This document shows, piece by piece, positions 7,444-15,610 of a stretch of DNA of 21,018 nucleotides. Made by a program: the position numbers and the translations under genes. The first letter of the stretch is position 1, and the number at the start of each line of letters is the position of its first letter. The DNA is from Ignavibacteria bacterium (GTDB lineage Bacteria > Bacteroidota > Ignavibacteria > Ignavibacteriales > Melioribacteraceae), in NCBI GenBank assembly GCA_003233295.1, contig QILJ01000573.1, positions 1 to 21,018 of the forward strand. Direction: 5' to 3'. Under the pieces are notes generated by a model. The model made no database searches and was not told the DNA's origin. It saw only the letters and a program-made list of their open reading frames with translations.

Positions 7444-7752
7444 TTATTTTTCTTTATTTTGTTTTTCCAGCTCCTCTTCAGATTTTTTCCTATTCTCTTT
7501 TATTTTTTTTATATAATCGCCCAAGTCAACCAAACCGCTTAAAATCCCCTGGTTTCTTGCCACTATCGTTGGATTTTTAAATGGGTCAAGAGTGATTAAA
7601 GAACTCGTAGCTATCACCTTGCGGTAATCATTATATCTCTGCATCGCCCGCCAAAAATAAGTGTCATATAATTCAACCAAAATATCATCCATATCATTGT
7701 CTGTCATTTCTTCTATAGTTATTCTTTTTTTTTCTTCATTTGTTTTTTTCAT
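7444..7752 (-). CDS. Hypothetical helical protein downstream of portal
   Basis: The protein has 102 residues and starts at 7752 (TAAATAATATG), 5 nt after the preceding stop. It appears mostly helical: a basic N-terminus, an acidic stretch (EEMTDNDMDDILVELYD), a Trp/Tyr-rich middle (YFWRAMQRYNDYRK), a turn rich in Pro and Thr, and a charged coiled-coil-like end (IKKIKENRKKSEEELEKQ). Its size and position shortly after the portal would suit a head accessory factor, but there is no specific evidence. It is the last gene before the promoter-like motif at 7407-7432. Confidence 0.65.
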   Translation of the reverse strand: MKKTNEEKKRITIEEMTDNDMDDILVELYDTYFWRAMQRYNDYRKVIATSSLITLDPFKNPTIVARNQGILSGLVDLGDYIKKIKENRKKSEEELEKQNKEK

Positions 7753-7757
7753 ATTAT

Positions 7758-8219
7758 TTATTTATTTTTATTTATAGGCTTAAGAATATATCCTGTTGTT
7801 TTTTTTATACTTCTGTATCGTGGTTTAAGAATATATCCTGTTGTTTTTTTTATACTTCTGTACCGTGGCGAATGTGTCGTTATATATTTTTTAATAATTT
7901 TTCTTTTTCTGCCTTGGTTATTATTCCCCATACCAAAAATAGATCTAAATGTTTCATCAATATATGGACTCCTAACATTATATGTTTTATTTTCTCTTGT
8001 TTTTCTCACTTGATTAAAAACTCTTTTATAATCATCTTGCTTTTGTGCATTATCGAATGAACGTAATCTTGATGTATTGCCATAACGATCTCTATATTTA
8101 GGATATAATTTTCCTATAATTCTATATGCTTCTTTCTCATTATTTTTGTCAAATTCATTTTTTTTATTTTTGTTTCTTTTGTATTGATTCACAAATTTTT
8201 CAATGTAATTGAACAACAT
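7758..8219 (-). CDS. Basic hypothetical protein with C-terminal 15-residue duplication
   Basis: The protein has 153 residues and starts at 8219 behind AAAAAAATATG, 72 nt after the portal stop. It is very basic (many Lys, Arg, Asn, Tyr). A mixed charged region (EAYRIIGKLYPKYRDRYGN) is followed by SPYIDETFRSIFGMG. The C-terminus has RYRSIKKTTGYILKP present twice in tandem. Such basic, repeat-ended proteins could bind DNA inside the capsid, but that is speculation. The tandem repeat is nearly exact at DNA level, which implies a recent duplication. Confidence 0.65.
   Translation of the reverse strand: MLFNYIEKFVNQYKRNKNKKNEFDKNNEKEAYRIIGKLYPKYRDRYGNTSRLRSFDNAQKQDDYKRVFNQVRKTRENKTYNVRSPYIDETFRSIFGMGNNNQGRKRKIIKKYITTHSPRYRSIKKTTGYILKPRYRSIKKTTGYILKPINKNK
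7777..7866. repeat. 45-bp tandem duplication (2 units)
   Basis: Units 7777-7821 and 7822-7866 differ at only two visible positions. The unit is 15 codons, keeps frame, and duplicates the end of the basic protein encoded here on the minus strand. Confidence 0.92.
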
Positions 8220-8291
8220 ATTTTTTTTATATACTAAATATCAAATTTAACATTAGATACTTAATACTATATTTTAAATATTTAATACTTA

Positions 8292-10436
8292 TTAACGCTG
8301 AATTGAAAGTGCTCTATTAACCAAATTGCTCTCTACACTTGATGTTTGTTTCAACGGTATGTTTGTGTTAACGGCGTTAACCTTCCCACCACCTTTCCCC
8401 CCCCTGTTCATGCCACGAGGATTAGTTGTTGGCTGAATAGCTTTTGGCGTTGGTGGGACTGTTTTATTTTTTAATAAATTAACAGGTGAGCTTAATTCAG
8501 AAAAAGGTGACTGCCCTCCGCCATAAGATGCTCCTTCTCCTCCTCCACTAAGCATGGCTAGAACTTGTTTTGCTACATTTTCAGGGATTTGTCCGCTAGT
8601 GATTCCAGATCCTTGACCACTTGGTATAAGTTCTCCTTGCGGTTGACCATCTCCCTGCGGTGGTTGTGGTTGCCCACTATCACCTTGTGGTTGCGGTTCA
8701 CCTTGCCCTGGTAATTGTTGTCCGTCTACCGCCTGAGCTTGTTGCTCTCCTCCCTTTTTAAGAGATTCTAAATTCCAACTCCAATCATGCAACATTTTAG
8801 ATACCAATTTCTCAGGATCAATAAATGGCAATGTAATAAGTAATTGAAATAAATCCATATCTTGCTTTTTCTTAACATCATTTTGCCCAGCGATTGCAGG
8901 CAACACGGTTGCTCTAAAATCAAATTCACCCATCAGATCATCCTTTTCTATAATCGGAAAAACATTTTCTCCATTATCGCCAGTGATTCTAATAATCATT
9001 TTTTCTGTATAAAATTGTTTATACATTGAAATCCAATATCTCATTACACGAGAATAAGCATATCCCAAATGATTAACGAATAATCTCACTCTTTCAAGAG
9101 TTGATTCTCTCAAATGCCTTACTTCAGTAGCACTAGATGCTCCGCCTCCAGCACCCATTGAAGCGTCATCCACACCGGATGAATATCTCATATCACTCTT
9201 TAATAATTCTTCTTCTCTATATGCGCTAGGTTTAATATCTGACATTTGAACTTCCCTCGCTCCGCCCGGGTCAGTTGAATATACAATGCCGAAAGGTCTT
9301 GCGATAAGTTCTTCTTTGTTTATATTCGCAAGTGGATTTACTATCCACATCTTATGAATATTTAAAGTCATAGCGTCCAATCTTTGATTCTTTACCATAT
9401 TCAACATTATTTGAGGATTTTCTAAAATCAATGGTATCCCATAACCCTCAAACTCTCCTGGTATCTTTAAGTAAGGAACTTCTATAAAAAATGATTCCTT
9501 AAAATCATAAGGGTTTGGCATATCACCGCCCTTTAAAATAGGAACATCGTTTACAATTATTGCGAATTTATCGTCAAATGGTCTTAACCATTCGAATACT
9601 TCATGCATTTTATTTTCAGAGCTTTTATATATATCTGCACCACCAGCCAGACCACTTCCACTTTGACCATAATCAGCTCCTTTCGTAATTTTTTCATGAG
9701 AAAATTTTACTTCGTTTCTTATTGAAGCATAATCAGTTAAATCACCAGTGCAATTAAACGCCTTTGTTAATCTTTTTTTATCAGCCATCGGATACTTTCT
9801 CTTGATTTCAGTTTCAGTCAAAAGTAATCGTTTAAACCAATATTGCTTACTATCAGCTTCTACATTATGCCAATCATACCAAAGACTATAATTATCAACC
9901 CACTCGAGATAAGGAGCATCGTAAAATGTTCTTTTTTCTTTTACCCAATCAAATTTCTTTTTGCTGTCTATGTCTTTTGTTTTTAAAAATTCAAGAGTCC
10001 TTACATCTTTCTTCCAACTAACTTGCATATATGAAGTCCCATAAATCAAAGAAGAACTAACCACAAGTTCTGCGGTTTTCTCAGCCTCAGAAACTTCCCA
10101 AGTATAATCAGACAAGGATTGCAATCTGCTTGCTTTTTTTTGATCATCCTCATTCCTGCCCTGAACATTAAATTCAGGGCGAGCATCAAGAATGCGAGGT
10201 TTTAAAGTCTCAACAACCGCTTGAGCGTATGGAACTGAAACGTTCGCTTGCCATTTTTTTATTTCCTTAGATCTATCGGAGTTATCAGCAATATAAAGTT
10301 TATAAGATCTATCAAGCCTTGGCTTTATAATATTTTCAAAATAAAGCTTAGCGTCATCTTTTTGCGATATAAATAATTTGACTAAGTTTTCCTCCTTCCT
10401 TCCATAGTCGCTTGGATTATATGTTTTTTCAGTCAT
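8292..10436 (-). CDS. Portal protein
   Basis: The protein has 714 residues and starts at 10436, 12 nt after the large terminase stop. It fits large podovirus/SU10-like portals: an N-terminal helical wing, a beta-rich segment around VSSSLIYGTSYMQVSWKKD, aromatic-rich central strands (YLEWVDNYSLWYDWHNVEAD), a stem/clip region near FIEVPYLKIPGEFEGYGIPLILENPQ with a following MLNMVKNQRLDAM helix, and TEVRHLRESTLERVRLFV, which is typical portal sequence. From about residue 580 the protein becomes Gln/Gly/Pro-rich (GEPQPQGDSGQPQPPQGD) and then a Gly/Asn-rich basic tail, a disordered extension. It forms the dodecameric DNA channel at one capsid vertex and docks the terminase. Order with terL supports it strongly. 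Confidence 0.88.
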   Translation of the reverse strand: MTEKTYNPSDYGRKEENLVKLFISQKDDAKLYFENIIKPRLDRSYKLYIADNSDRSKEIKKWQANVSVPYAQAVVETLKPRILDARPEFNVQGRNEDDQKKASRLQSLSDYTWEVSEAEKTAELVVSSSLIYGTSYMQVSWKKDVRTLEFLKTKDIDSKKKFDWVKEKRTFYDAPYLEWVDNYSLWYDWHNVEADSKQYWFKRLLLTETEIKRKYPMADKKRLTKAFNCTGDLTDYASIRNEVKFSHEKITKGADYGQSGSGLAGGADIYKSSENKMHEVFEWLRPFDDKFAIIVNDVPILKGGDMPNPYDFKESFFIEVPYLKIPGEFEGYGIPLILENPQIMLNMVKNQRLDAMTLNIHKMWIVNPLANINKEELIARPFGIVYSTDPGGAREVQMSDIKPSAYREEELLKSDMRYSSGVDDASMGAGGGASSATEVRHLRESTLERVRLFVNHLGYAYSRVMRYWISMYKQFYTEKMIIRITGDNGENVFPIIEKDDLMGEFDFRATVLPAIAGQNDVKKKQDMDLFQLLITLPFIDPEKLVSKMLHDWSWNLESLKKGGEQQAQAVDGQQLPGQGEPQPQGDSGQPQPPQGDGQPQGELIPSGQGSGITSGQIPENVAKQVLAMLSGGGEGASYGGGQSPFSELSSPVNLLKNKTVPPTPKAIQPTTNPRGMNRGGKGGGKVNAVNTNIPLKQTSSVESNLVNRALSIQR

Positions 10437-10448
10437 AATTTTTAATTC

Positions 10449-11945
10449 TTAATAAGCAAAATTTACAGGTAAATGATTTTGTTCATTTATTTGAGTTAAT
10501 TTTCCAGAATATAAAGTTTTAAATCCTTGATAAGCAATGCCTGCTGAAAAGATCGTATCATCATGAAAACCATGCTCAGACACCATATCTCCATTGTCGT
10601 TATAAACAAATACCATCATTTCGTTTAATAACTCCTTGCTATGTATTATCAAATCTTCTCTAATTGCTATTCCCAATTCATCAATTAACAATGATCTCGT
10701 TACTCTCGTAGTTTTCCATCCGATTCTATCAGTAGTCCCAGCACTCAATGTTTCAAATTTGCTTGGTCTGAAATATAGAGATGGATAAATTTTTTGTTTT
10801 AAAACAGTAATAGTAGTTAATCCATGATTATTTATTTCAACTACCATCAACGCATTATTGTATCGTCTTCCCCATTTGTCCAATAATTCTCCAAACCTGT
10901 CAGGGGGCAAAAATCCACGATACATTGCAACTTCCTCACCAGTTCTTTTATTGAAAATAGTAGCTACTGAGTAATCTCCTCCTTCAACGCCCTCTGAAAC
11001 ATCTCCACCAACCACATACATCCCATCTATCTCTGGATCTCTATAAACAATCCAACCATCCTCATTGTAAACTTTAAACTCATTTCCATCTTTATCTGTT
11101 CCATTAGTATTTCCTACTTTTAAAATATTTTTTCTTTGTTTCTTGATAACTTCAATGTCAAACACCGGTCGCCCTGATGTTAAAAATTCAAGAGCATATT
11201 CTTGTGCGAACCATCTCGGATCTTTGTTTCTTTTTTTAGCTTCAATCTCGGACTCTGAATAACCCCACCACCATCCGTATTCTCTGCGGACATAATCTCC
11301 TTGCAATATATCAGGGTCATTAACATCTTTAGCGTTAGAGTATATTCTATGGAATAGGTTACCAGCTCCCCTTGGGCTTGACTCAATTATAATAGTTCCT
11401 CCCTCTGAAACAGACTCCTCAAGTCCACCCATCTTTTCTTCAGCATCGTCCCAACTTGATAATTCTGTTACTAACAAATTATCAAAAGTGTATCCACGAC
11501 CAACATCTTTCGTGCTAGGCAATACAACAATCTTAGAATCCATTTTTGGAAAACTCATTTGGTATTTAGAATCATAATGGACTTCAGGTCTTAACTCCGC
11601 AGGCGTTGTCTTGTAAAATGTTTTTATTTTATCTAATAATTCTGAAACTAATTCGCTATTATATCCAATCAATCCAGTAGTTGTCCCTGGATTCATTATT
11701 GTGTCAACATAGAAATATCCGCACACTGAAGTCGAAAATCCCAATTGCCGGGCCTTCAAAATTATTATACGATTATACTTTCTCAATGTATTAAATAAAT
11801 CTTTCTGTGAATTGTTTAAAACAAAAGGTCTCAATCCCCGCTGTGGTGCTTCTCCTTTCTTTTTCTTCTGTTTAATTTTAATTTTACAAAAATTCTCTAG
11901 ATAGAATTTTTTATCTTGTAATTTTTTTAGAATTTTATCGTTCAT
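10449..11945 (-). CDS. terL: Terminase large subunit (packaging ATPase and nuclease)
   Basis: With the ATG at 11945 the protein has 498 residues. A start at 11972 would add 9, but 11945 gives a short overlap with the upstream gene (ATGAACGATAA). The N-terminal ATPase has a Walker A variant ILKARQLGFSTS (about 62-73), Walker B with catalytic Glu in LLVTE (157-161) and a coupling segment IIIESSPRGAG. The C-terminal RNase-H-like nuclease has Asp in GGDVSEG (D315), Glu in VVEINNHG (E370) and a final Asp pair in HDDTIFSAG (462-463). All catalytic elements are present. It translocates DNA into the procapsid through the portal and cuts genome ends. The portal gene follows directly. Confidence is high for function; the exact start is less certain. 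Confidence 0.93.
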   Translation of the reverse strand: MNDKILKKLQDKKFYLENFCKIKIKQKKKKGEAPQRGLRPFVLNNSQKDLFNTLRKYNRIIILKARQLGFSTSVCGYFYVDTIMNPGTTTGLIGYNSELVSELLDKIKTFYKTTPAELRPEVHYDSKYQMSFPKMDSKIVVLPSTKDVGRGYTFDNLLVTELSSWDDAEEKMGGLEESVSEGGTIIIESSPRGAGNLFHRIYSNAKDVNDPDILQGDYVRREYGWWWGYSESEIEAKKRNKDPRWFAQEYALEFLTSGRPVFDIEVIKKQRKNILKVGNTNGTDKDGNEFKVYNEDGWIVYRDPEIDGMYVVGGDVSEGVEGGDYSVATIFNKRTGEEVAMYRGFLPPDRFGELLDKWGRRYNNALMVVEINNHGLTTITVLKQKIYPSLYFRPSKFETLSAGTTDRIGWKTTRVTRSLLIDELGIAIREDLIIHSKELLNEMMVFVYNDNGDMVSEHGFHDDTIFSAGIAYQGFKTLYSGKLTQINEQNHLPVNFAY

Positions 11946-12513
11946 ATAAATCTTTGCCCATTTTAGCCTCACGATCTATTTTCTCTTGCATATCATCAGG
12001 AATTTTTGGGACTTCAACTTCATAATATTCATCTTCTTCATTTTTATTATTCTCGCCGCTTTCTATTTGTTTTCTAACTATATCTTCCCAACTTTTTGTA
12101 GCTTCAATAGGAGCTTCCTTATACTCATCCAAACCAAGAGATTTAAGGAACGTTTTTTCAACATTCAATTTTATCCCCAATCCTCGCGTTGAACTATCAG
12201 CTTGTTCAGATATTGCTTTCATATTGCTAACGATTGAATTTAGATCTACTCCATTTTCCTGCAATGCCCTATGATATTCCTTCCTTAGTGCCAACTTATC
12301 AAGAGTTCTAAAAAGTTCAACCTTAGTTCTAATCCCAACCATCTTTTTTAATTCATCTGGGTTACTTGTTTTGGTTAAAGCTCTCAGAAGCAGATTTTGC
12401 TGAAAATTGTTAGCTCTATTATAATTGTATTGACCCTTGATAAAGACTACTGGTTTAAGTTTTTCTTTTTTAGTTTCCTGCGAATGGTATTCTTTTTTTA
12501 TTGAATCCGACAT
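11935..12513 (-). CDS. Putative terminase small subunit
   Basis: I choose the ATG at 12513 (192 residues, MSDSIKKEYHS). An in-frame start at 12585 would add a hydrophobic 24-residue stretch lying inside the upstream gene. The start at 12513 still overlaps that gene by 44 nt. The protein is helical and charged. Residues 30-90 could hold a DNA-binding helical domain (NNFQQNLLLRALTKTS, DELKKMVGIRTKVELFRTLDKLALRKEY), followed by an acidic C-terminus (NNKNEEDEYYEVEVP). Immediate overlap with terL and the size fit a small terminase, which recognises the genome and regulates TerL. There is no clear family motif, so this is a positional inference. Confidence 0.55.
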   Translation of the reverse strand: MSDSIKKEYHSQETKKEKLKPVVFIKGQYNYNRANNFQQNLLLRALTKTSNPDELKKMVGIRTKVELFRTLDKLALRKEYHRALQENGVDLNSIVSNMKAISEQADSSTRGLGIKLNVEKTFLKSLGLDEYKEAPIEATKSWEDIVRKQIESGENNKNEEDEYYEVEVPKIPDDMQEKIDREAKMGKDLYER

Positions 12514-13135
12514 AAGGTATATTGTTACAATGTATATAAAAAATATAATAATCAGATCCTTTTTCAGCATTATAGTTTTCAACATAATTTAAAACATAAT
12601 CTGAAAATTCAGTATATTTTAAATTGTTCTCTTCAGCATATTTTAGCAGTTCAATCCGTTCGTGCATCTTATAAACAAGCGACAGAAACCCTAGTCCAAT
12701 ATTTTTATATGGGAATTTAAAATCATCGCTGTTTTCAAAAGGATTTAATACATTAAAATCAGGAAAAAACTCATCAAAATAACTTATGATTCTATAACTA
12801 ACCTGATTTCTTGTAACTATTCTATGTTCAACACCTACATGGTGCCTCATAAAAACTCCAAACGCCGCATCAAGCTCGAACCCATTAAACCTTGCCTTAC
12901 TTCTATTTCTACCCTTATAACAAAATCTTCGCATCAGCCATATAACTCTGACCAAATTATCAAATAAATCAATCTCAAATTTATCAACTGTTTTACGCAT
13001 TAATGAAACATATTCATCTGTGGTAAATTTATCGTCGGTAGAGACTAATTCTATTTTACATTTTTTTAATCCTCTATTTTCTTGTTTTGGGCGAGCAGAG
13101 AATACATCTTCATAAGTTTTAGGATAATTTTTCAT
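12470..13135 (-). CDS. Hypothetical protein upstream of terminase genes
   Basis: The protein has 221 residues and starts at 13135 (ATATTATGTTATG). It is mixed charged and aromatic, with helical segments (DEYVSLMRKTVDKFEIDLFDNLVRVIWLMRRF), a GFELDAAFGVFMRHHVG segment and a C-terminus rich in Tyr, Asn and Phe. Two adjacent His (HH) occur mid-protein and five Cys/His residues are scattered, with no recognised metal site. It overlaps the putative small terminase by 44 nt, so the two are probably coupled. No family is recognised. Placement between a Gln-rich protein and the terminases suggests packaging or head assembly, without further evidence. Confidence 0.6.
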   Translation of the reverse strand: MKNYPKTYEDVFSARPKQENRGLKKCKIELVSTDDKFTTDEYVSLMRKTVDKFEIDLFDNLVRVIWLMRRFCYKGRNRSKARFNGFELDAAFGVFMRHHVGVEHRIVTRNQVSYRIISYFDEFFPDFNVLNPFENSDDFKFPYKNIGLGFLSLVYKMHERIELLKYAEENNLKYTEFSDYVLNYVENYNAEKGSDYYIFYIHCNNIPYVGFNKKRIPFAGN

Positions 13136-13168
13136 AACATAATATATACTATTGTTTTTATTATTATT

Positions 13169-13645
13169 TTATTGTTGCATATTGGGTTGCTGTATATTGG
13201 GTTGCTGTATATTGGGTTGCTGTTGTTGCGTTGGTGCAACTGGCATTCTTCCTAACGGATTATTTATATTGCCTGGTTGTATGCCACCCTGATTCTGATC
13301 TACGCCAATAGTATCTTGTGAAGTATCTCCAGCATTTTCTGAACCCATTAATCCATTAAACCCCTCCTCAAACATTTCTCTTAAATCAGGATTTTGTTGT
13401 TCTAGTTTTTGTAAAAACTCATTGATAGATTCCAAACTGCCCAAGTCAACTCCGGCATCAGACATCCTCTTCAGCAAATTCTGTATGAGTTCTTTCCTCT
13501 TATTTTCTAATTTATTCTTTGAGATAGCCTTATCAGCATTAAATAATCCTTCCTTGGTTTGAAGTTTTTTGACTTCTTTCTTCAATACTTCTTTATTTAT
13601 ATCTAAATTAGGCATTTTTTTATATTTTAAATTCAAAATTGACAT
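13169..13645 (-). CDS. Hypothetical protein with Gln/Asn-rich repeat tail
   Basis: Up to 158 residues from the ATG at 13645. An alternative ATG at 13615 (148 residues, MPNLDINKEV) lies behind AAAATATAAAAAAATG and resembles the local start style better. Residues to about 95 are charged helices (VLKKEVKKLQTKEG, KNKLENKRKELIQNLLKRM, FLQKLEQQNPDLREM). The rest is Gly/Asn/Gln/Pro-rich, ending in three QPNIQ/QPNMQ repeats. It is the first gene after the terminator at 13727-13753 and the promoter-like motif at 13691-13716, so it probably opens the packaging transcript. Function is unknown; a scaffold-like or assembly role is possible from composition. Confidence 0.65.
   Translation of the reverse strand: MSILNLKYKKMPNLDINKEVLKKEVKKLQTKEGLFNADKAISKNKLENKRKELIQNLLKRMSDAGVDLGSLESINEFLQKLEQQNPDLREMFEEGFNGLMGSENAGDTSQDTIGVDQNQGGIQPGNINNPLGRMPVAPTQQQQPNIQQPNIQQPNMQQ
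13179..13223. repeat. 15-bp tandem repeat, three exact units
   Basis: The unit ATATTGGGTTGCTGT occurs three times head to tail (13179, 13194, 13209). It encodes the NIQQP-type repeats at the C-terminus of the minus-strand gene. Confidence 0.95.
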
Positions 13646-13690
13646 AAAAAGTAAAAATCAATGTCATTTTTGAATAAAATTTAATAATTC

Positions 13691-13716
13691 TATATCAATT
13701 ATATCATAAGTTAGTA
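13691..13716 (-). promoter_or_regulatory. Promoter-like motif (extended -10), copy 2
   Basis: The minus strand reads TTTTACTAACTTATGATATAATTG, with TATAAT at 13703-13698 and an upstream TGn. It matches copy 1 (7407-7432) at 25 of 26 positions, lies just after the terminator at 13727-13753 and sits 45 nt before the first possible start (13645). That position strongly suggests a phage promoter for the packaging operon. Confidence 0.7.
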
Positions 13717-13726
13717 AAAGCAAAAC

Positions 13727-13753
13727 AAAAAAACAGATATTATCTGTTTTTTT
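13727..13753. terminator. Bidirectional-looking intrinsic terminator
   Basis: AAAAAAACAGAT (13727-13738) pairs perfectly with ATCTGTTTTTTT (13742-13753) around a 3-nt loop. The stem has seven A and seven T at its base, so it can act on both strands. It lies 23 nt after the stop at 13776 and closes the HU-containing operon. Confidence 0.85.
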
Positions 13754-13775
13754 GCATTAAAGCTATTTTTTATTT

Positions 13776-14261
13776 TTATTTCCGCTTGCCTCCAATAAGT
13801 AATAACCCCTTCAATCTAATTAATTCTTTTTTACTATATTCTTCTCTCTCTTTGTGGTATGCCTTATTTGTCTTAGCCCCGCTTAGTTCAATCTTGCAAT
13901 CAGAAATAAGTTCTTTAATTCGTTTTATCCTAATATTATTAAACACTTTTTCAATATTGCTTCTATCAGTTGTTAGCTCATCCTCTCTAACTGTTGCCAT
14001 ATTTGATGTTCTTCCACCAGATGCATCTGTTCTGTAATATTCAACTTGATACATATAATATCTATCATCTAATTTTTTATTCTTAACACGATCTTCTGCA
14101 ACAACAAAGAAGCCAACGACACGCCCATCGTGTATTTCTATTGAATTAGCAAGAAAGAAAAATACTTTTTGGAATAAGTCATACTTAATAGGCAGATTAA
14201 TGTATAAATCAACTTCACCCCCACTGGCTTTATTAGTTTTAATTATTTTCTTTTTTTTCAT
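13776..14261 (-). CDS. Hypothetical protein of the HU-like operon
   Basis: The protein has 161 residues and starts at 14261 behind AAAAAAAACATTATG, the same start motif as the scaffold gene. It has a basic N-terminus (KKKKIIKTNKASGG). The middle looks beta-rich (GRVVGFFVVAEDRV, RYYMYQVEYYRTD), reminiscent of a small SH3- or Tudor-like barrel. The C-terminal half is helical and charged (KAYHKEREEYSKKELIRLKGLL). It is the last gene before the terminator at 13727-13753. No family is recognised. Confidence 0.65.
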   Translation of the reverse strand: MKKKKIIKTNKASGGEVDLYINLPIKYDLFQKVFFFLANSIEIHDGRVVGFFVVAEDRVKNKKLDDRYYMYQVEYYRTDASGGRTSNMATVREDELTTDRSNIEKVFNNIRIKRIKELISDCKIELSGAKTNKAYHKEREEYSKKELIRLKGLLLIGGKRK

Positions 14262-14287
14262 AATGTTTTTTTTAAAATTATATTAAA

Positions 14288-14389
14288 TTATATTAAATAT
14301 ACGGCAGTCCAAACAATAGTCCCTACAATCAACATAGCAATAATTATTCTGAGTATACTAACTCCTATTTTGTTTGGATCAATTATCAT
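14288..14389 (-). CDS. 33-residue single-helix membrane peptide
   Basis: The ATG at 14389 directly follows the stop codon of the HU-like gene (14390). The protein starts MIIDPNKIGVS and continues as one hydrophobic helix (LRIIIAMLIVGTIVWTAVYLI) to the end. The short polar head and single helix suggest a small inner-membrane peptide such as a holin-like or superinfection-related protein, but nothing specific can be shown. Zero-gap coupling to the upstream gene and a coherent hydrophobic profile make it likely to be real despite its size. Confidence 0.55.
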   Translation of the reverse strand: MIIDPNKIGVSILRIIIAMLIVGTIVWTAVYLI

Positions 14390-14704
14390 TTAATTATCTT
14401 CACTATTAACAATATCAATATTAATATATTTCTTAAACTTATAGTGAGGTTTAAATTTAATAATGTTATGCGGAGGCATCATAAACAATTCCTTTTTCTT
14501 TATATTAAATGCTTGATGCGGTTTTCTACTGAATGCCTTAAAATCACCGAAATCAGGTAATCTAACTTTTCCTTCTTTCTTTAATTTATGTATTACTAAT
14601 TTAATAAACGCATAATACATATCGTTAGCACTCTTTGGATTACACCCATGACCAATTCCAATAGCTAAGTTATTAAAGAATTTTGATTTTTCTTCTTTAT
14701 TCAT
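14390..14704 (-). CDS. HU/IHF-family DNA-binding protein
   Basis: The protein has 104 residues, start at 14704 (TATATATG). It matches the HU/IHF fold. N-terminal helices run to about residue 43 (MYYAFIKLVIHKLKKEG). The signature KVRLPDFGDFKAFSRKP (46-62) corresponds to the usual V-x-L-P-x-F-G-x-F strand. A shortened arm then replaces the long DNA-binding beta-ribbon, and PPHNIIKFKPHYKFKKYIN (77-95) gives the conserved PAxxxIxFKxxxxLK end. The canonical R-N-P arm tip is not present, so its DNA bending may differ. Phages use such proteins for genome compaction, packaging or recombination. It is the first gene after the consensus promoter at 14851-14879, with a 140-nt structured leader. This form resembles HU-like proteins of CPR bacteria, which hints at the host. 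Confidence 0.82.
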   Translation of the reverse strand: MNKEEKSKFFNNLAIGIGHGCNPKSANDMYYAFIKLVIHKLKKEGKVRLPDFGDFKAFSRKPHQAFNIKKKELFMMPPHNIIKFKPHYKFKKYINIDIVNSEDN

Positions 14705-14844
14705 ATATACCGTGAGTGATTTAATCGGATGTCGGCAACCATCATCGTAACGCGATATTTAGAATTTCGCCACTAAAGCTGAAATTCTATATTTGCATCC
14801 CGCAGTAGAGCCGTATTTCTGCATTTCAATTAAACCAATTCGTT
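14705..14844 (-). other. Structured 5' leader of the HU-like operon
   Basis: From the predicted start near 14844 about 140 nt are untranslated. A perfect 9-bp stem pairs TAGAATTTC (14760-14768) with GAAATTCTA (14781-14789). Further short complementary segments (GATG/CATC near 14727-14745, GCAG/CTGC near 14802-14822) would fit additional helices. It could regulate the operon, or be inert. Confidence 0.5.
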
Positions 14845-14850
14845 ATTATA

Positions 14851-14879
14851 ATTATATACCAATAAACATAACTTGTCAA
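14851..14879 (-). promoter_or_regulatory. Consensus sigma70-type promoter for the HU-like operon
   Basis: On the minus strand TTGACA (14879-14874) is separated by exactly 17 nt from TATAAT (14856-14851). Both hexamers match consensus perfectly. Transcription would start near 14844 and run into the HU-like gene. Confidence 0.88.
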
Positions 14880-15610
14880 CTGTATAAAATTATACGGTTA
14901 TTTTTTGGGAAAATTTTATTTTTGGCATAGTGATAAAATTATATGAAAATTGACATAAAGCGGTTTTTATTGCATTTCGTTTAACCCCCATATTTATTGG
15001 GTATTTGTTAAGTCTGGTCGTGTTTTGAATATGGGGTAGAAACTAATTTTGATTGATAATGGCAGTTGGAATTAATAATTGTTGGTGTGAAGTGAATATA
15101 ACGTTTAAATATTGCGAGAGAGGAGGTGGGTACCTTTTGCAAAAACACCTAAATTATTTATGGAAGTTAAAGCAAAGCACTCCCCCCCCCTGCCCCTATA
15201 AGCTCCAGCTATTGGCATATACCGCATAAGCCATATACCTATCCGCCGTATATATTACGCCTATTAATTCTAAATACTAATGCACTTTTTTCAAGAATCG
15301 CTTTTTTAGCGTTGATTATTCCTATATCAAAAAGTTATGAGGCTCTGTAAGCCCCTCTAAGAGATTTAAAAATGGGAGTTGAACGCTGATACCTTTATTG
15401 TGTTTAAACTTAACCAGCGGGCTATTAGGGGGTATATAGGTATAAATAGATTATTATCTGTTATGCGTGTTATTGGCTATATTATTACTTATTGAATGTA
15501 TGGGAGATTAATAGTTATCCACATTTAAAACTGAATCGGGGGAGGGTGTTGATTCAATAGCGTGATTAGTGGGGGGATATGTATTTAATATTAGCCATTA
15601 TGTCAATAGC
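14880..15610. other. Gene-poor divergent region, candidate origin or ncRNA region
   Basis: About 730 nt between two outward-facing promoters contain no convincing gene. I see a C9 run (15182-15190), repeated CATATACC/GTATATA segments near 15214-15255, a CGCT/AGCG hairpin near 15300, a long-range pair AGCGTT/AACGCT around 15306-15386, runs of five or six G followed by ATA or TATA (near 15427 and 15571) and a DnaA box. This mix is typical of replication control regions. A large structured RNA is an alternative that I cannot exclude. Confidence 0.5.
15515..15523 (+). promoter_or_regulatory. DnaA box
   Basis: TTATCCACA is a perfect match to the consensus DnaA box. It is the only exact copy found in this gap, in an AT-rich non-coding region. 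Weaker relatives (TTATCCATT and TTATCCCCC) occur at 15860-15895. A single 9-mer can occur by chance, so origin function is inference. Confidence 0.55.

Noticed and set aside
12514..12585. N-terminal extension of the small terminase with a hydrophobic stretch
   Set aside because: It lies wholly inside the upstream gene and would add a membrane-like segment unsuited to a terminase subunit; the start at 12513 fits better.
13179..13223. Short tandem repeats considered as a CRISPR-like array
   Set aside because: Units are directly adjacent with no spacers and lie in a coding frame; the same applies to the other tandem repeats in the window.
15059..15229. A 56-codon plus-strand frame beginning MAVGINNCWCEV across the C9 run
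   Set aside because: No good start context, odd composition (Pro run from the C9 tract), and it lies in a region better explained as a control region. It may be chance.
15300..15400. A segment with paired ends (AGCGTT/AACGCT) considered as a tRNA
   Set aside because: No T-loop consensus, no proper anticodon arm or acceptor stem; no tRNA was seen elsewhere either.
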